From assembly GCF_946886105.1 (NCBI RefSeq), contig NZ_CAMPHV010000019.1:26147-90146 (forward strand): a DNA stretch of 64,000 nt. The letters run 5' to 3'. A program made the translations under genes and the position numbers. The notes under the pieces were generated by a model, which had not been told where the DNA came from, did not search any database, and saw nothing but the letters and a program-made list of their open reading frames with translations. Shown piece by piece: positions 26,610 through 36,284 of the stretch; positions within the stretch are counted from its first letter, which is position 1, and each line of letters opens with the position of its first letter. The DNA comes from an uncultured Pseudomonas sp. (lineage in GTDB: Bacteria; Pseudomonadota; Gammaproteobacteria; Pseudomonadales; Pseudomonadaceae).

Positions 26610-28609
26610 GGCAACGGATACCAGGCATTGGAGAACGCCGGACGAATGCTCTGCAGTCGCGGCTGATCATTGAGGAAATCGTCGGGGTAATAGCCGTAAT
26701 GGCGCACACCGTTCCATTGCAGGCGGCGCATCCAGCGGGCGAGCAACTGCCCGTCGATCGGGCCTTCGCTACCGTCGCGCCAGTCCCGCGCCTGCAACTC
26801 GAACACGGTGCGCTGCAAGGCGCCCGGACGCTTGTCGATCTGCCGCACCAGATTGTCCAGCCAGGCATCGGACTGCGCCTCCTCGACGCCCTCCATAAGC
26901 GGCATGGCCATAGGCGCGGTCCAGTCGTAGCTGGCGAGGAAGTCATCGAGGTTCTGCGCGAACCAGGTCTCGCTGTAGGGATCGATGATCGGCGGCGCAT
27001 AGATGTTGCGCGCGGTCTTCACCTGCGGCCCGCGAATGGCGCGGACCTTGGCGGTCAGCTCGGCGGTGAAGTCGATCAGGTAACGGCTCTTGAAGCGCGT
27101 CCAGCGCTGCAGGGTTTCCTCGTCGCCGCGCAACTGGCCGATATCGCCGGGCAAACCGGCGGCGCGATAGGCGGCCAGGGCAGCCGGGCTGGCATCTTCG
27201 AAGTCGGAGAACAGCGCATCGTCGTGGTAGAGCACGCCGTAAAAGTGGGCATGCCGCGCCAGGTCTTCGTAGATCTCGCCGATTTGCCGACGCACCCGCG
27301 GGTCGAACGGCGACAGCCGCCGGTATTGCTCGCGATCCACGGTAACCGCGCCCTGCTCCGACCAGCGTTGCACCCGCGGCAGATCGGCATCGAGGTCGAA
27401 GCTGAGCACCGGCATCCAGGCGAAGACCTTGACCTTGGCGCGGGTGTGCAGCTGCCAGGCGGTGCGATTGAACAGGTCGGCGCGCACCGGCAAGTGACGG
27501 TTGGGAAAGTACAGCGATTTGACCAGGCCATCGCCCTTTGGATCGGCATACGCCTGCAGGAATACCGTGCTGATGCGCAGATCGGCGATGCGCTGCACCA
27601 GTTGGCCCAGGTTTTCCTCCATCTGCTGCGGGTCGGCATCGTAGACATAGTCCAGGTCGACATGGGCGACGCGCATCGGCTCCCGCTCTTCGACCCTGCT
27701 GACGGTCGTGGCGAAGCGGCTGATATCCGGGTCGCCGTTGAGCAATACCCGCGGGCCCTGCTGCAAATCGGCGAAGTCGCCGAGCCCATCCTCGAGGGTC
27801 AGGGCCAGCTCGTAGCCGTGGTCACCGATGATCCGCAACGCCGTACCGCTGGCCGCGCCATAGGGCCAGACCCACACACGCGGCGCGCGACCGCTGGCGG
27901 CCTCGATCTTGGCGCTGATGCGCTCGACGTCGCGGGCGATCCGCGTGCGGTAGCCCGCGTCGTTCTCGTAGCGGGCGCGGGCCGGGTCGTACAGCCGCGT
28001 TACCGCCGCCGGCTGCAGGTTGCCCTGGGGGTTGCCCTGGGCGCCATGGTGCAGCGCGTCGGTATGCGCGGCGATCTCCACCAGCCCGCTGGCGGCGATC
28101 TCCTTAATCTGCGGCCAGGTGAGGAAGCGCTCGCGCGCAGCCGGCTCGCCGCCGAAATCCACCGGGCGATCGGCGGGGGCATCCAGCCAGATACCGACCG
28201 GCGCGAGGACGGCCGGCCAGCGATAGGCCTTGAGAATCGGCAGCACGCGGCTGTGGAAGCTGGCATAGCCGTCGTCGAAGCTCAGCAGCAGGGCCTTGTC
28301 CGGTAACGCCGGCCCGCCCTGGCGCGCCGCCAGCAGTTGATCCACCGAAACCGCCTGGTAACCGTTGGCTTTCAGCCAAGCCAGCTGCTCGATCAGGTTG
28401 GCGGTGCGCACCGACATGAAGGTCTGGTCGGCGTCGCGGTCCTCGACATCGTGATAGGCCAGCGCCAATACCTTGCCTTGCGGCCAGGGGCTTTCGCCGG
28501 CTGCCGGCAGGCGCTGCTGCGGCGGGGTGAAAGGCGGCGCCTCGACAGCGCAGGCGTCGAGCATCAGGGCGAGCAGCCCGAGCAGAACGCAGCGATAGAA
28601 CTGAACCAT
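26606..28609 (-). CDS. pgaB: Poly-GlcNAc N-deacetylase lipoprotein
   Basis: 667 residues. Lipoprotein signal LLALMLDAC with the lipobox Cys at 20. N-terminal polysaccharide deacetylase domain with [30 protein letters not shown] (metal Asp) and the [10 protein letters not shown] metal-His motif. The C-terminal half (from about [13 protein letters not shown]) is the glycoside hydrolase domain of PgaB. Partial deacetylation lets the polymer be exported. RBS AGGA lies 8 bases from the ATG; 9 bp follow the pgaA stop. Confidence 0.94.
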   Translation of the reverse strand: MVQFYRCVLLGLLALMLDACAVEAPPFTPPQQRLPAAGESPWPQGKVLALAYHDVEDRDADQTFMSVRTANLIEQLAWLKANGYQAVSVDQLLAARQGGPALPDKALLLSFDDGYASFHSRVLPILKAYRWPAVLAPVGIWLDAPADRPVDFGGEPAARERFLTWPQIKEIAASGLVEIAAHTDALHHGAQGNPQGNLQPAAVTRLYDPARARYENDAGYRTRIARDVERISAKIEAASGRAPRVWVWPYGAASGTALRIIGDHGYELALTLEDGLGDFADLQQGPRVLLNGDPDISRFATTVSRVEEREPMRVAHVDLDYVYDADPQQMEENLGQLVQRIADLRISTVFLQAYADPKGDGLVKSLYFPNRHLPVRADLFNRTAWQLHTRAKVKVFAWMPVLSFDLDADLPRVQRWSEQGAVTVDREQYRRLSPFDPRVRRQIGEIYEDLARHAHFYGVLYHDDALFSDFEDASPAALAAYRAAGLPGDIGQLRGDEETLQRWTRFKSRYLIDFTAELTAKVRAIRGPQVKTARNIYAPPIIDPYSETWFAQNLDDFLASYDWTAPMAMPLMEGVEEAQSDAWLDNLVRQIDKRPGALQRTVFELQARDWRDGSEGPIDGQLLARWMRRLQWNGVRHYGYYPDDFLNDQPRLQSIRPAFSNAWYPLP

Positions 28610-28618
28610 GGGAAATCC

Positions 28619-31090
28619 TTAGAAGCGGTAATTGACGTTGAACAGCACCCTCACCTCGTGCTCGCGCTCGCCGTCATAGGCGCGGCTGAGGGCCGACAGG
28701 GCGATGCCGCCATCGAAACGATCGGCGAAACGCAGGCGCTGGCCATAGCCGATCAAGCCGACCGCATCGGTGCCGTAGCCTTGCTGCGTGTTACTGCCGA
28801 TGCCCAGCTGGAACTCCTGAGTCCAGACGGTCTGATAGCGCCGATAGAGCCTGTGGGAGAACTGCACGCTGGGCAACACGGCGAACTCGGACTCGGGATT
28901 GAAATACGGCACCTCGGCCGAGCCGCTGTTATGTGCGCCGCTCAGCTCCAGGCCCAGGTCGGCTTGCCAGGTCGGCGCGCTGTACAAGCGCTCGCGGCCC
29001 TCGAGGACCAGGCCGAGGCGGTCGTTGTCGTCGCTGAAATGCGCAGCGTTGGCCGACAAGCGCCATTCGCGTCGCTCATCGGCACGCCAGCGCAGGAAAC
29101 CGCCCAAGCTGTCGGCGGTGATGTCGGCATTCAGGGCGCGCAGCGGCGTATCGGTCGACAGGCGCTGCGCCGACCAGCCGTACTGCCAGTGATCGTCGAT
29201 ATCGTGGATACCGCTAAGGCGCGCGCCCAGTCGGTTGCCATGGGCGAAATTGTTGTTCGACAGCTCGGCTTCCACGCTGTGGTTGCGCACGCGCCACTCG
29301 ATGCCGCCACGCAGCCAGCGGTGCCTGGAGCGGCCCTCTTCGAAGTCGCCGGCGGCATAGCCACCGCCGCCGAACAAACGCCAGTCATCGAGCAGCGGCG
29401 CGCTGTAGAGCAAGGTATCGATACCCAGATCGCGGCTGCCGGAAACGCTGCCGCCCGAGCCTTCGCCACGGTAGCCGGACACCTGCAGCTCGGCCATCTG
29501 CTGCACGTCGTGCAAGCGCCGCAAACGCTGGGCCTGCAGGCTTTCCGGATAGCGCTGGATGACGTCGTCGCTGAGCAGTTCGAGCTGGCGCCACTCCTGC
29601 AAGGTCAGGGCGGCCAAGCCCTGCTCGACCTCCAGGGCGAGGTCGCGCGGCGTGGTGCTTTCCACCGCCTTCAACTCGCCCTCGGCACGCCGCGGCCAGC
29701 CGCGCGAGAGGTACAGACTGGCCCGCGCGACGCGCAACGAGGCATTGTTCGGCGCATTGTCGGCCAGTTGCGTCAAGGCTTGCTCGGCGCCAGGCATGTC
29801 GTCCGCCTGCAACTGCGCGCTGGCCAGCAGTTCCTGGGCTTCCAACCAGCGCCCATTGGGCTCCGGCTCCGGCTGGCCGAGCTGGAAGACACGGGGGGCC
29901 TGGGCCTCGGCCAGACGCTCGGCCAGTTGCCGGGCCTCGTCCAGCTGCTCGCTTTCCACCAGGGCATGGAACAGACCGCGATGGTCCGCCAGCCACTCCG
30001 TGTCCTTGTCGCTTTCCCCGGCGATGACCTGGCGATACAACGTGGCCGCCTGCTCCGGCTGACGCAGGTAGAGATACGCCGAGGCGACCCAGCGCAGCGC
30101 ATAGTCCGGCACCTCGATCCCCTCGTCGTGCAGTTGCCGATACTGCGCCAGCAATTCCTCCATCAGCATCCGCGAATGCAGCGCCCCCAGCCGGTCGATC
30201 CGCACCCGGAGGCTATCCGCCTGGGCATCCGGCTGGCCATCCCACGCCTGGAGCAAACGCTGGGCCTCGGCCAGGGCCTGGTCGGCGATCCGGAAGCGCT
30301 CGGCCTCGCTGCGCGTGGCCATCTCGGCCAGCCGCACCTGCTCGGCCAGCACATCGCCCTGCAACTGCCGCAGTTGGCCAGCGCTGGTCAGCTGCGGGTG
30401 GCGTTGCGCAAGCATCAACGCCTGCTGCGCCAACCCGGCGCGCTGTAGGCTCAGCAGGTACTCGCGGTCGACGTCGACACGCCCTGGGACCAGCTCATGG
30501 GCGCGGTCGATCTCGAACAGCGCGGCATAGGGCTGGCCGGTGTGTTGGTAGACATAGCCCAGAACCAGGCGTCGATCGGCATCCTCGGGAGCCTGCGCCA
30601 CCAGCCGTCGCCCCTCGGCGATAGCGGCTTCGCCCTGCCCCGCCTCGGCCAGCACCATTACCTGGCCGAGGCGCAGGCCCTGGTGTTCGGGAAAACGGGC
30701 GACGGCCCGACGGTATAGCGCCAATGCCTGTGGCCATTGGCGCAAGTTGCGGTAGGAACGGGCGACACCGGCCAGGACGTCGGCGGACAGGCTTTGCTCC
30801 GCGCCATAGCGCTCATAGAGCGCGACGACTTCGTCGTCCTTGCCCGCCCAACTGGCGATCAACAGATGATCCGCCAGATAGCGCGGCAACTCCCGAGACG
30901 TCTGCTGCCCACGCAGGAAGGTCAGCGCCGGCTCGTAGCGACCCGCGCGGGCCTGTTCGATCAAGACATCGTAATGGGGCTGCGCCTGCAAGCAGGCACT
31001 CGACAACAAGGCAGTGCAAAACAAGATGGTGCATTCGAATCGGCGGGGCGCGCGCTGCGCTACCTGCCCTCGGTTTTTCTTTTGGGCCAT
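28619..31090 (-). CDS. pgaA: Poly-GlcNAc export porin
   Basis: 823 residues from MAQKKNRGQVAQRAP; the frame is open to 31189 but the signal sequence is at CTILFCTALLSSACLQAQP. After an N-terminal TPR superhelix (residues about 35-500, e.g. LYRRAVARFPEHQGLRLGQ), the C-terminal ~300 residues are a beta-barrel ending EVRVLFNVNYRF, with terminal Phe as for BAM substrates. It exports the deacetylated polymer across the outer membrane. First gene of pgaABCD. Confidence 0.92.
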   Translation of the reverse strand: MAQKKNRGQVAQRAPRRFECTILFCTALLSSACLQAQPHYDVLIEQARAGRYEPALTFLRGQQTSRELPRYLADHLLIASWAGKDDEVVALYERYGAEQSLSADVLAGVARSYRNLRQWPQALALYRRAVARFPEHQGLRLGQVMVLAEAGQGEAAIAEGRRLVAQAPEDADRRLVLGYVYQHTGQPYAALFEIDRAHELVPGRVDVDREYLLSLQRAGLAQQALMLAQRHPQLTSAGQLRQLQGDVLAEQVRLAEMATRSEAERFRIADQALAEAQRLLQAWDGQPDAQADSLRVRIDRLGALHSRMLMEELLAQYRQLHDEGIEVPDYALRWVASAYLYLRQPEQAATLYRQVIAGESDKDTEWLADHRGLFHALVESEQLDEARQLAERLAEAQAPRVFQLGQPEPEPNGRWLEAQELLASAQLQADDMPGAEQALTQLADNAPNNASLRVARASLYLSRGWPRRAEGELKAVESTTPRDLALEVEQGLAALTLQEWRQLELLSDDVIQRYPESLQAQRLRRLHDVQQMAELQVSGYRGEGSGGSVSGSRDLGIDTLLYSAPLLDDWRLFGGGGYAAGDFEEGRSRHRWLRGGIEWRVRNHSVEAELSNNNFAHGNRLGARLSGIHDIDDHWQYGWSAQRLSTDTPLRALNADITADSLGGFLRWRADERREWRLSANAAHFSDDNDRLGLVLEGRERLYSAPTWQADLGLELSGAHNSGSAEVPYFNPESEFAVLPSVQFSHRLYRRYQTVWTQEFQLGIGSNTQQGYGTDAVGLIGYGQRLRFADRFDGGIALSALSRAYDGEREHEVRVLFNVNYRF

Positions 31091-31494
31091 GGGTACGTCC
31101 CTGTGATGTTCGGGTACCCACGACAGCAGCGGGAAAGCAACCTCGACGACAATTTGACAGTGGCGCGCAGTATTCCACAGGCTTTTCAAAAGTCGACAGT
31201 TTTCTGACGCTCAGTCAGCTTTTTTCGACCCAGGCCAGGCCGGCCGGGCCTTTGCGTCATTTCGACTACCACCCGATTCGCAGCACGTTCCCTGCATCTA
31301 TGCGGCAAAACCCCGCACATTGCCGCCTGAATGTCCACTGACTATAAGTTTGGTGATGATGGCGAAAATACCTGAACGGTAAAGGCGATCGCCAGCGCCG
31401 CAGCGAGCGCTGCAATTGCCTGGGCGGGAATAAACCAAGGATGACCGCCCCACAAAGCGCGTCGTAGGGCCCGGGCGCGTTGTCGTCGAACCTG
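31091..31494 (-). promoter_or_regulatory. Upstream region of pgaABCD
   Basis: 404 bp between pgaA and the end of the chemoreceptor gene, which is read in the same direction. It has to hold the pga promoter. On the minus strand TTGAAAAGCCTGTGGAATACT could supply a weak -35/-10 pair close to the ATG. The long distance suggests control elements, but none could be assigned. No gene is seen. Confidence 0.4.
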
Positions 31495-33492
31495 TCACTT
31501 GACCTTGAAGCGGTTGACCAACTGCACCAGGCGATTATTGGATTCGAGCAGTGCCTCGGTGCTTTTGTCGGCCTGGCGACCGCCACTGACCAGTTCGTCG
31601 ACCATACGCCGGATCGCCACCATGTTCTGGTTGATCTCCTCGGTAACCGAGCTCTGCTCCTCGGCGGCGGTGGCGATCTGCGCGCTGAGCTCGTGGATGC
31701 GGCTCACCGCCGAGGCCATGTCGTCGAGGCCGACGTTGACCCGCGAAGTGGTGTCGGCGGTGGCCTGGCAACTGGCTTTGGTCTGGTCCATGGCCTGCAC
31801 GGCGGCCCCCACGCCCTGCTGCAGCTTGCCGAGCATTTCGTTGATTTCCGAAGTGCTCTGCTGGGTGCGACCGGCCAGGGCGCGCACTTCGTCGGCGACC
31901 ACCGCGAAACCGCGCCCCTGCTCGCCGGCACGCGCCGCCTCGATCGCCGCATTGAGCGCCAACAGGTTGGTCTGCCCGGCGATCGAGCCGATCACCCCGA
32001 GCACATCGTTGATCCGTTCGGCATCCGCTTGCATCGCCTTGACCCGCTCGGTGGCTCTTTCCACTTCCTCGACCAGGGCCAGCACGCTGTTCGAGGCCTC
32101 GGCCACCACCAGTTTCGACTTGGCGGCATTGTCATTGGCGGTACGGGTGAAACTGGCGGTCTCGGTGGCGCTCTGCGCGACGCTGTCGGCGGTCGAACTC
32201 ATTTCGGTGATGGCGGTTACCGCCTGGTCGGTTTCGTTGGCATGGCGTGCCAGCACCTCGTTGGTCTGCCGCGACTGTTGCTGCAACTGCCGCAGCTCCT
32301 CGGCGATCACCACGCTGGCCTGGCCGACATCGGCGATCATCTCTTGCAGGTAGGCGATAAAGCGATTGACCGAGCTGCCCACCGCATCCATTTCATCCTC
32401 GCCCTTGAGCGCGATACGCCGCGTCAGGTCGGCATCGCCGGCCGACAGCGAGTCGATGCTGCCACGCAACACATGCAGGCGCCGCATCAGTTGGCGGATG
32501 GCGAACAGCGTTCCCAGCAACAGCAGGATCGCCAGAGGGATCTGCAAGATGGCCAGGGTTTTCAGCACACCGCTGCTGTTTTCCGTGAGCAAACGGCTCG
32601 GCAGTGTCGCGGCCAACAGCCAGGGCGTGCCGTCGATCCGATGCAGGAAGAAGGTCCAGTCGCTGCCGTCGGCTGCCTGATAGTCATGTTTGACCAACGC
32701 GTGATCGTCGACCTTGCCGAGGTTGTCATGGATTTCGCGGATAAACAGCGACTGGCCGGCCAACTCGGAAACATTGCGCAGGACGATCTGATCGCCGCTC
32801 CCGGCCAAATTACTGAGGATCTTGCCGTCGGGCTCGACGATCATTACTTCGCCTTGGATGTCCTTGCCCATATCGGCCACCAGGCTGTTGAAGAAGCCCA
32901 GGGTCACGTCGATAGTCGACACGCCATAGGCTTCGCCGTCCTTACGGATCGCCATGGCGCAATTAGTCCGCGGCTCGGCGCTGGCCTCGTCCTTGTAGGC
33001 CAAGGCCCAGGCGCATTGGCCGCTCAGCGCCTGCATGCCGGCGCGGTGCCAGGGTTGCTCGTAGTATTTGAGCGACTCGTCCGAGTTCCAATGGGTGTTA
33101 ACCGTCAGCTTGCCGGAGCCGTCACGGTGGAAGAAGGTGCTGTGCTTGTCGCGCTCGGAACGTTTCTGCGGCAATGGCCAGATGCCGCCGCCGAAGACCT
33201 TGGGGTCGCCGTACTGATCGACCAGGCCGGGCAGCACCCGATCGATACTGTCGCTGTCGAGCAGCGGCACCGTCTGGGTAATGCTGCGCGACTGCGCTTC
33301 GACCTTGGCCAGTTCGAACAGGATTCTCCCGGCAACCTCATCGATATGCGCCAGCACCGCTTGCTCTTCCGAGGCCCGTAGTTGAGGGGCGATAAAGCGC
33401 CGAATGCCCTCCTCGGTGAGCAGGGCGATCACCACGATAAAGACGATGAACATCATCGTGTAGCGTGACTGGATGGTTTTGAACATTCCCAT
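31495..33492 (-). CDS. Methyl-accepting chemotaxis protein with Cache sensor
   Basis: 665 residues. TM1 at about 13-30, a large periplasmic double-Cache-like domain ([51 protein letters not shown]), TM2 at about 340-360 ([20 protein letters not shown]), HAMP, then the signalling helix hairpin with tip [21 protein letters not shown]. There is no C-terminal CheR-binding pentapeptide. First ATG with GAGGTGA upstream was chosen. No cognate chemotaxis genes are adjacent. The ligand is unknown; amino or organic acids are common for this sensor type. Confidence 0.92.
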   Translation of the reverse strand: MGMFKTIQSRYTMMFIVFIVVIALLTEEGIRRFIAPQLRASEEQAVLAHIDEVAGRILFELAKVEAQSRSITQTVPLLDSDSIDRVLPGLVDQYGDPKVFGGGIWPLPQKRSERDKHSTFFHRDGSGKLTVNTHWNSDESLKYYEQPWHRAGMQALSGQCAWALAYKDEASAEPRTNCAMAIRKDGEAYGVSTIDVTLGFFNSLVADMGKDIQGEVMIVEPDGKILSNLAGSGDQIVLRNVSELAGQSLFIREIHDNLGKVDDHALVKHDYQAADGSDWTFFLHRIDGTPWLLAATLPSRLLTENSSGVLKTLAILQIPLAILLLLGTLFAIRQLMRRLHVLRGSIDSLSAGDADLTRRIALKGEDEMDAVGSSVNRFIAYLQEMIADVGQASVVIAEELRQLQQQSRQTNEVLARHANETDQAVTAITEMSSTADSVAQSATETASFTRTANDNAAKSKLVVAEASNSVLALVEEVERATERVKAMQADAERINDVLGVIGSIAGQTNLLALNAAIEAARAGEQGRGFAVVADEVRALAGRTQQSTSEINEMLGKLQQGVGAAVQAMDQTKASCQATADTTSRVNVGLDDMASAVSRIHELSAQIATAAEEQSSVTEEINQNMVAIRRMVDELVSGGRQADKSTEALLESNNRLVQLVNRFKVK

Positions 33493-33560
33493 GACTCACC
33501 TCTAGCGCGCAGAACGGAGAAGCGTCTGGCCCAGACCATCCGCCGCGGCCTGTCACGGCA

Positions 33561-34355
33561 TCAGTCCAACTGCATGCCATAGCGCCCGTACAGGGCCTGC
33601 ACCCAACCGTCGCCGTACATCTGGCGCAGTTCGGTTTGCAGGCGCCGCAACAGCACCGGGTCGAGCTGCGGGTGGCAGGCGATGTCTTCCATCAAGGTCA
33701 AGAACGGCAACACCTCCCGCGGTACGGGGTCGACCCGTTGGGCGCGCACCACCGCCGAGCTGGTGGCCCATAAGCGCGTACGCTGGCGCTGCAGCATGCG
33801 CAGGTTGAGCGCCTCGTTATTAGAGTAGTGCACATCCAGGCCTATGCCCTGCAGGTACTCGCCCGCCCCCGAGCCCTGGTGGCTGAGGATGCTCAGGCCA
33901 CGCGCCCGTTCCAGGCTGAGCAACTGCAGATCGTCGTCGGCCCGGGCATAGAGGCCGAGACGCGAGATCAGCACCGGGCCGATCCAGACGTAGCCGGGCT
34001 CGCGTTCCTGTTGCCGTTCCACCAGCAGCGCGCAGCTGTCCGGTTGCTGTTGCACCTGACGCAGCGCCCGTTGCAACGGCATAAAACGCAGCAAGTAAGG
34101 GATTTTCGCGCGGCGGAACAACTCCTCGGTCAATTCGGGCACCAGCCCCACGGCCTTGCCCTCGGCGGTTTGCTGGACCAGCGGCGGCCGCTCCCAGGCG
34201 AACAACTGCACCTCGGCCCGCAGCGGCAGGCTGAGTAGCAACAGCGGCAACAGCAGGCTGACAGGTCGTTGAAAAACGTAGCGAGCGATGGCTAGGCGGG
34301 GACGCCTAGTTAAGGTGAAGTCAGCCGCAAGCACAGGAGTGTACGAGTAGTACAT
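33561..34355 (-). CDS. Periplasmic solute-binding protein (SBP_bac_3 type), 5' end inside a MITE
   Basis: The domain part resembles polar amino-acid-type binding proteins of about 220 residues: LFAWERPPLVQQTAEGKAVGLVPELTEELFRRAKIPYLLRFMPLQRAL and GLSILSHQGSGAGEYLQ. The hydrophobic signal segment VSLLLPLLLLSLPLRA begins immediately at the edge of the repeat element 34261-34417. All possible start codons lie within that element (ATG at 34355, or 34445 and 34475 beyond it). The start given is thus element-derived and without a good ribosome site. The gene may be 5'-truncated and weakly expressed, or use the new start. No permease or ATPase genes nearby. Confidence 0.6.
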   Translation of the reverse strand: MYYSYTPVLAADFTLTRRPRLAIARYVFQRPVSLLLPLLLLSLPLRAEVQLFAWERPPLVQQTAEGKAVGLVPELTEELFRRAKIPYLLRFMPLQRALRQVQQQPDSCALLVERQQEREPGYVWIGPVLISRLGLYARADDDLQLLSLERARGLSILSHQGSGAGEYLQGIGLDVHYSNNEALNLRMLQRQRTRLWATSSAVVRAQRVDPVPREVLPFLTLMEDIACHPQLDPVLLRRLQTELRQMYGDGWVQALYGRYGMQLD

Positions 34356-34417
34356 GAGCACTTTGAGGCTGACTTCAACGCCGCATAGCCGAGCGCAGTA
34401 GTTTTTCAACGACCTGT
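34261..34417. mobile_element. MITE-like element, copy 1
   Basis: 157 bp bounded by perfect 17-bp terminal inverted repeats ACAGGTCGTTGAAAAAC / GTTTTTCAACGACCTGT, with internal inverted segments (GAAGTCAGCC / GGCTGACTTC) and no transposase. A relative with CAGGCCGTTGAAAAAC ends lies at 59829. It sits between the two solute-binding genes. The outermost base supplies the last base of the upstream gene's TAA stop. No target duplication is evident. Confidence 0.75.
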
Positions 34418-36102
34418 TAATCCCACGCACGTAACGCCTCCTCATAGGGCAGCGTCCGCCCCGCAGGTCGCTCATCGGTCAGCGCCGGCCAGGGTGCGCC
34501 GGGCTGCAGCAACCAGTGGATCGGCTCGCGCGGCGGATTCAGCTTGGGCGCGCAGACGTGCCGCTGACGCTGACCGACCTGCTGCAAATGCCGGTCGAAC
34601 GCACTCCCCAGGTCGTGCAGGGCCTGGGCGGCGCTGAGCCGGCCGGCCACCGCCGGATGCAAGTGGCGCCACCACAGGCTGGCCATGCCGCTATAGTCCG
34701 GCACGTTAGCGCCGGTGGGGGTCCAGCGCTGGGCCGCGGGGCTGCGGTAGAACTCGATCAGCCCGCCGAGCCGCGGTGCCGCGGCGAGCAGGGCCGGCGA
34801 CTCGATGTCGGAATGGCGGATCGGTGTCAAACCGACCAGGGTCTTGCGCAGCGACACGCTCTTCGACACCACGAACTGCGCGTACAGCCAGGCGGCCTGG
34901 CGTTGGCGCAGCGGCGTGGCCTTGAGCAGTGTCCAGGCGCCGACATCCTGATAGCCGGATTTCATCCCCTCGCGCCAGTAAGCGCCGCGCGGCGACGGCG
35001 CGACCCGCCACTTCGGCTTACCCTCGGCGTCGACCACCGCGCTGCCTGGTTTGGTGTAATCGGCGGTAAAGGCGGTGTACCAGAAAATCTGCTGGGCGAT
35101 ATGCCCCTGCGCCGCGACGTTGCCGGCCTGGTTGAAACTCATGCGCCGCGCGTCCTCGGGGGCGTAGCGCTTCAGCCAATCGATGTATTGCTGCAGCGCG
35201 TAGACCGCCGCCGGGCTGTCCAACGCACCGCCGCGGGCCATGCTGGCGCCGACCGGGCGGCAGTCCTCGACGCGGATGCCCCAGTCGTCGACCGGCAGGC
35301 CATTGGGCAGGCCGGTATCGCCGACGCCGGCCATACCCAACCAGGCATCCGACAGGCGCCAGCCGAGCGACGGGTCGAAGCCGCCGTAATCCATATGGCC
35401 GTAGACCCGCTGGCCGTCGATCTCCTTGACCTGCTCGCTGAAGAACGCGGCGATATCCTCATAGGCCGCCCAGTTCTGCGGCACGTCCAGTTCGTAGCCG
35501 TAGCGCTGGCGAAACGCCTTGCGCAGCTCCGGGCGGGCGAACCAGTCCTGGCGGTACCAATAGAGGTTGGCGAATTGCTGATCGGGCAGTTGATAGAGTT
35601 TGCCGTCCGGTGCGGTGACGAACGGCAGGCCGATAAAGTCCGCGAGGTCCAGGGTCGGCAGGGTGACGCCGGCGCCCTCGCCGGCCATGAAATCGCTGAG
35701 CACCAACACCTGGTTGTCGCGGAAATGCTGGCCGAGCAGATCGCTGTCGCCGACATAGGCGTCGTACAGCGCCAGGCCGGTTTCCTGCTGGGTGCGCAGC
35801 TTGTTGACCACGTCGTCTTCGCCGCTAACCTCGTGGATCACGCGGATACCGGTGAGCCGGCTGAACAGGGGCGCAAGGACGTTGGCTTCGTACCAGTGGG
35901 TATCGATGCGCTCGGCGATCACCCGCACCTGCATGCCCTGGAAGGGTTTGCTCGCTTTCACGAACCAGGCCAGTTCCGCTCGCTGCTCCCCGACCGACAA
36001 CGAACTCGGTTGCAGCTCGGCCAAAGCGGCTTGCAGCGGGTCTTCGGCGCAAGCGTAAGCGGCGGTCATAAAGAGCAGAACGAGCCCGATCACGGCGTGC
36101 AT
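34417..36102 (-). CDS. Extracellular solute-binding protein, CUT1/glycerol type
   Basis: 561 residues from MHAVIGLVLLFMTAAYACA, signal peptide cleaved after about residue 19. Large SBP_bac_1-type protein: ERIDTHWYEANVLAPLFSRLTGIRV, YVGDSDLLGQHFRDN, FVTAPDGKLYQLPDQQFANLYWYR and GHIAQQIFWYTAFTADY. This resembles the ~580-residue glycerol or sugar-alcohol binding proteins. An ABC importer would be expected beside it but none is seen, so it may be an orphan receptor working with a distant transporter, or with the chemoreceptor downstream. Its stop codon touches the MITE-like element. Confidence 0.8.
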   Translation of the reverse strand: MHAVIGLVLLFMTAAYACAEDPLQAALAELQPSSLSVGEQRAELAWFVKASKPFQGMQVRVIAERIDTHWYEANVLAPLFSRLTGIRVIHEVSGEDDVVNKLRTQQETGLALYDAYVGDSDLLGQHFRDNQVLVLSDFMAGEGAGVTLPTLDLADFIGLPFVTAPDGKLYQLPDQQFANLYWYRQDWFARPELRKAFRQRYGYELDVPQNWAAYEDIAAFFSEQVKEIDGQRVYGHMDYGGFDPSLGWRLSDAWLGMAGVGDTGLPNGLPVDDWGIRVEDCRPVGASMARGGALDSPAAVYALQQYIDWLKRYAPEDARRMSFNQAGNVAAQGHIAQQIFWYTAFTADYTKPGSAVVDAEGKPKWRVAPSPRGAYWREGMKSGYQDVGAWTLLKATPLRQRQAAWLYAQFVVSKSVSLRKTLVGLTPIRHSDIESPALLAAAPRLGGLIEFYRSPAAQRWTPTGANVPDYSGMASLWWRHLHPAVAGRLSAAQALHDLGSAFDRHLQQVGQRQRHVCAPKLNPPREPIHWLLQPGAPWPALTDERPAGRTLPYEEALRAWD

Positions 36103-36284
36103 GCGAGTCTCCAGGTGCGTTGCAAGTAACTCTAGCAGCTGACTGGGAAAGCACTTTGCCAGCCATCGCCGACGGGATCGCAGCATCGGATACATCGCCA
36201 AGGAGAACGCCTAGACTTACGTCCAATGGGAATCCGCGCGGCCTAGGCCGACCATACCCCTCCAGTGAATCGTCGAGGCCGCAC

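Noticed and set aside
28337..30448. A 703-residue plus-strand frame over pgaB/pgaA
   Set aside because: Antisense shadow of high-GC genes; composition is typical of reverse-strand translation and there is no RBS or motif.
31480..33381. A 633-residue plus-strand frame over the chemoreceptor
   Set aside because: Shadow of the chemoreceptor gene, without a domain signature.
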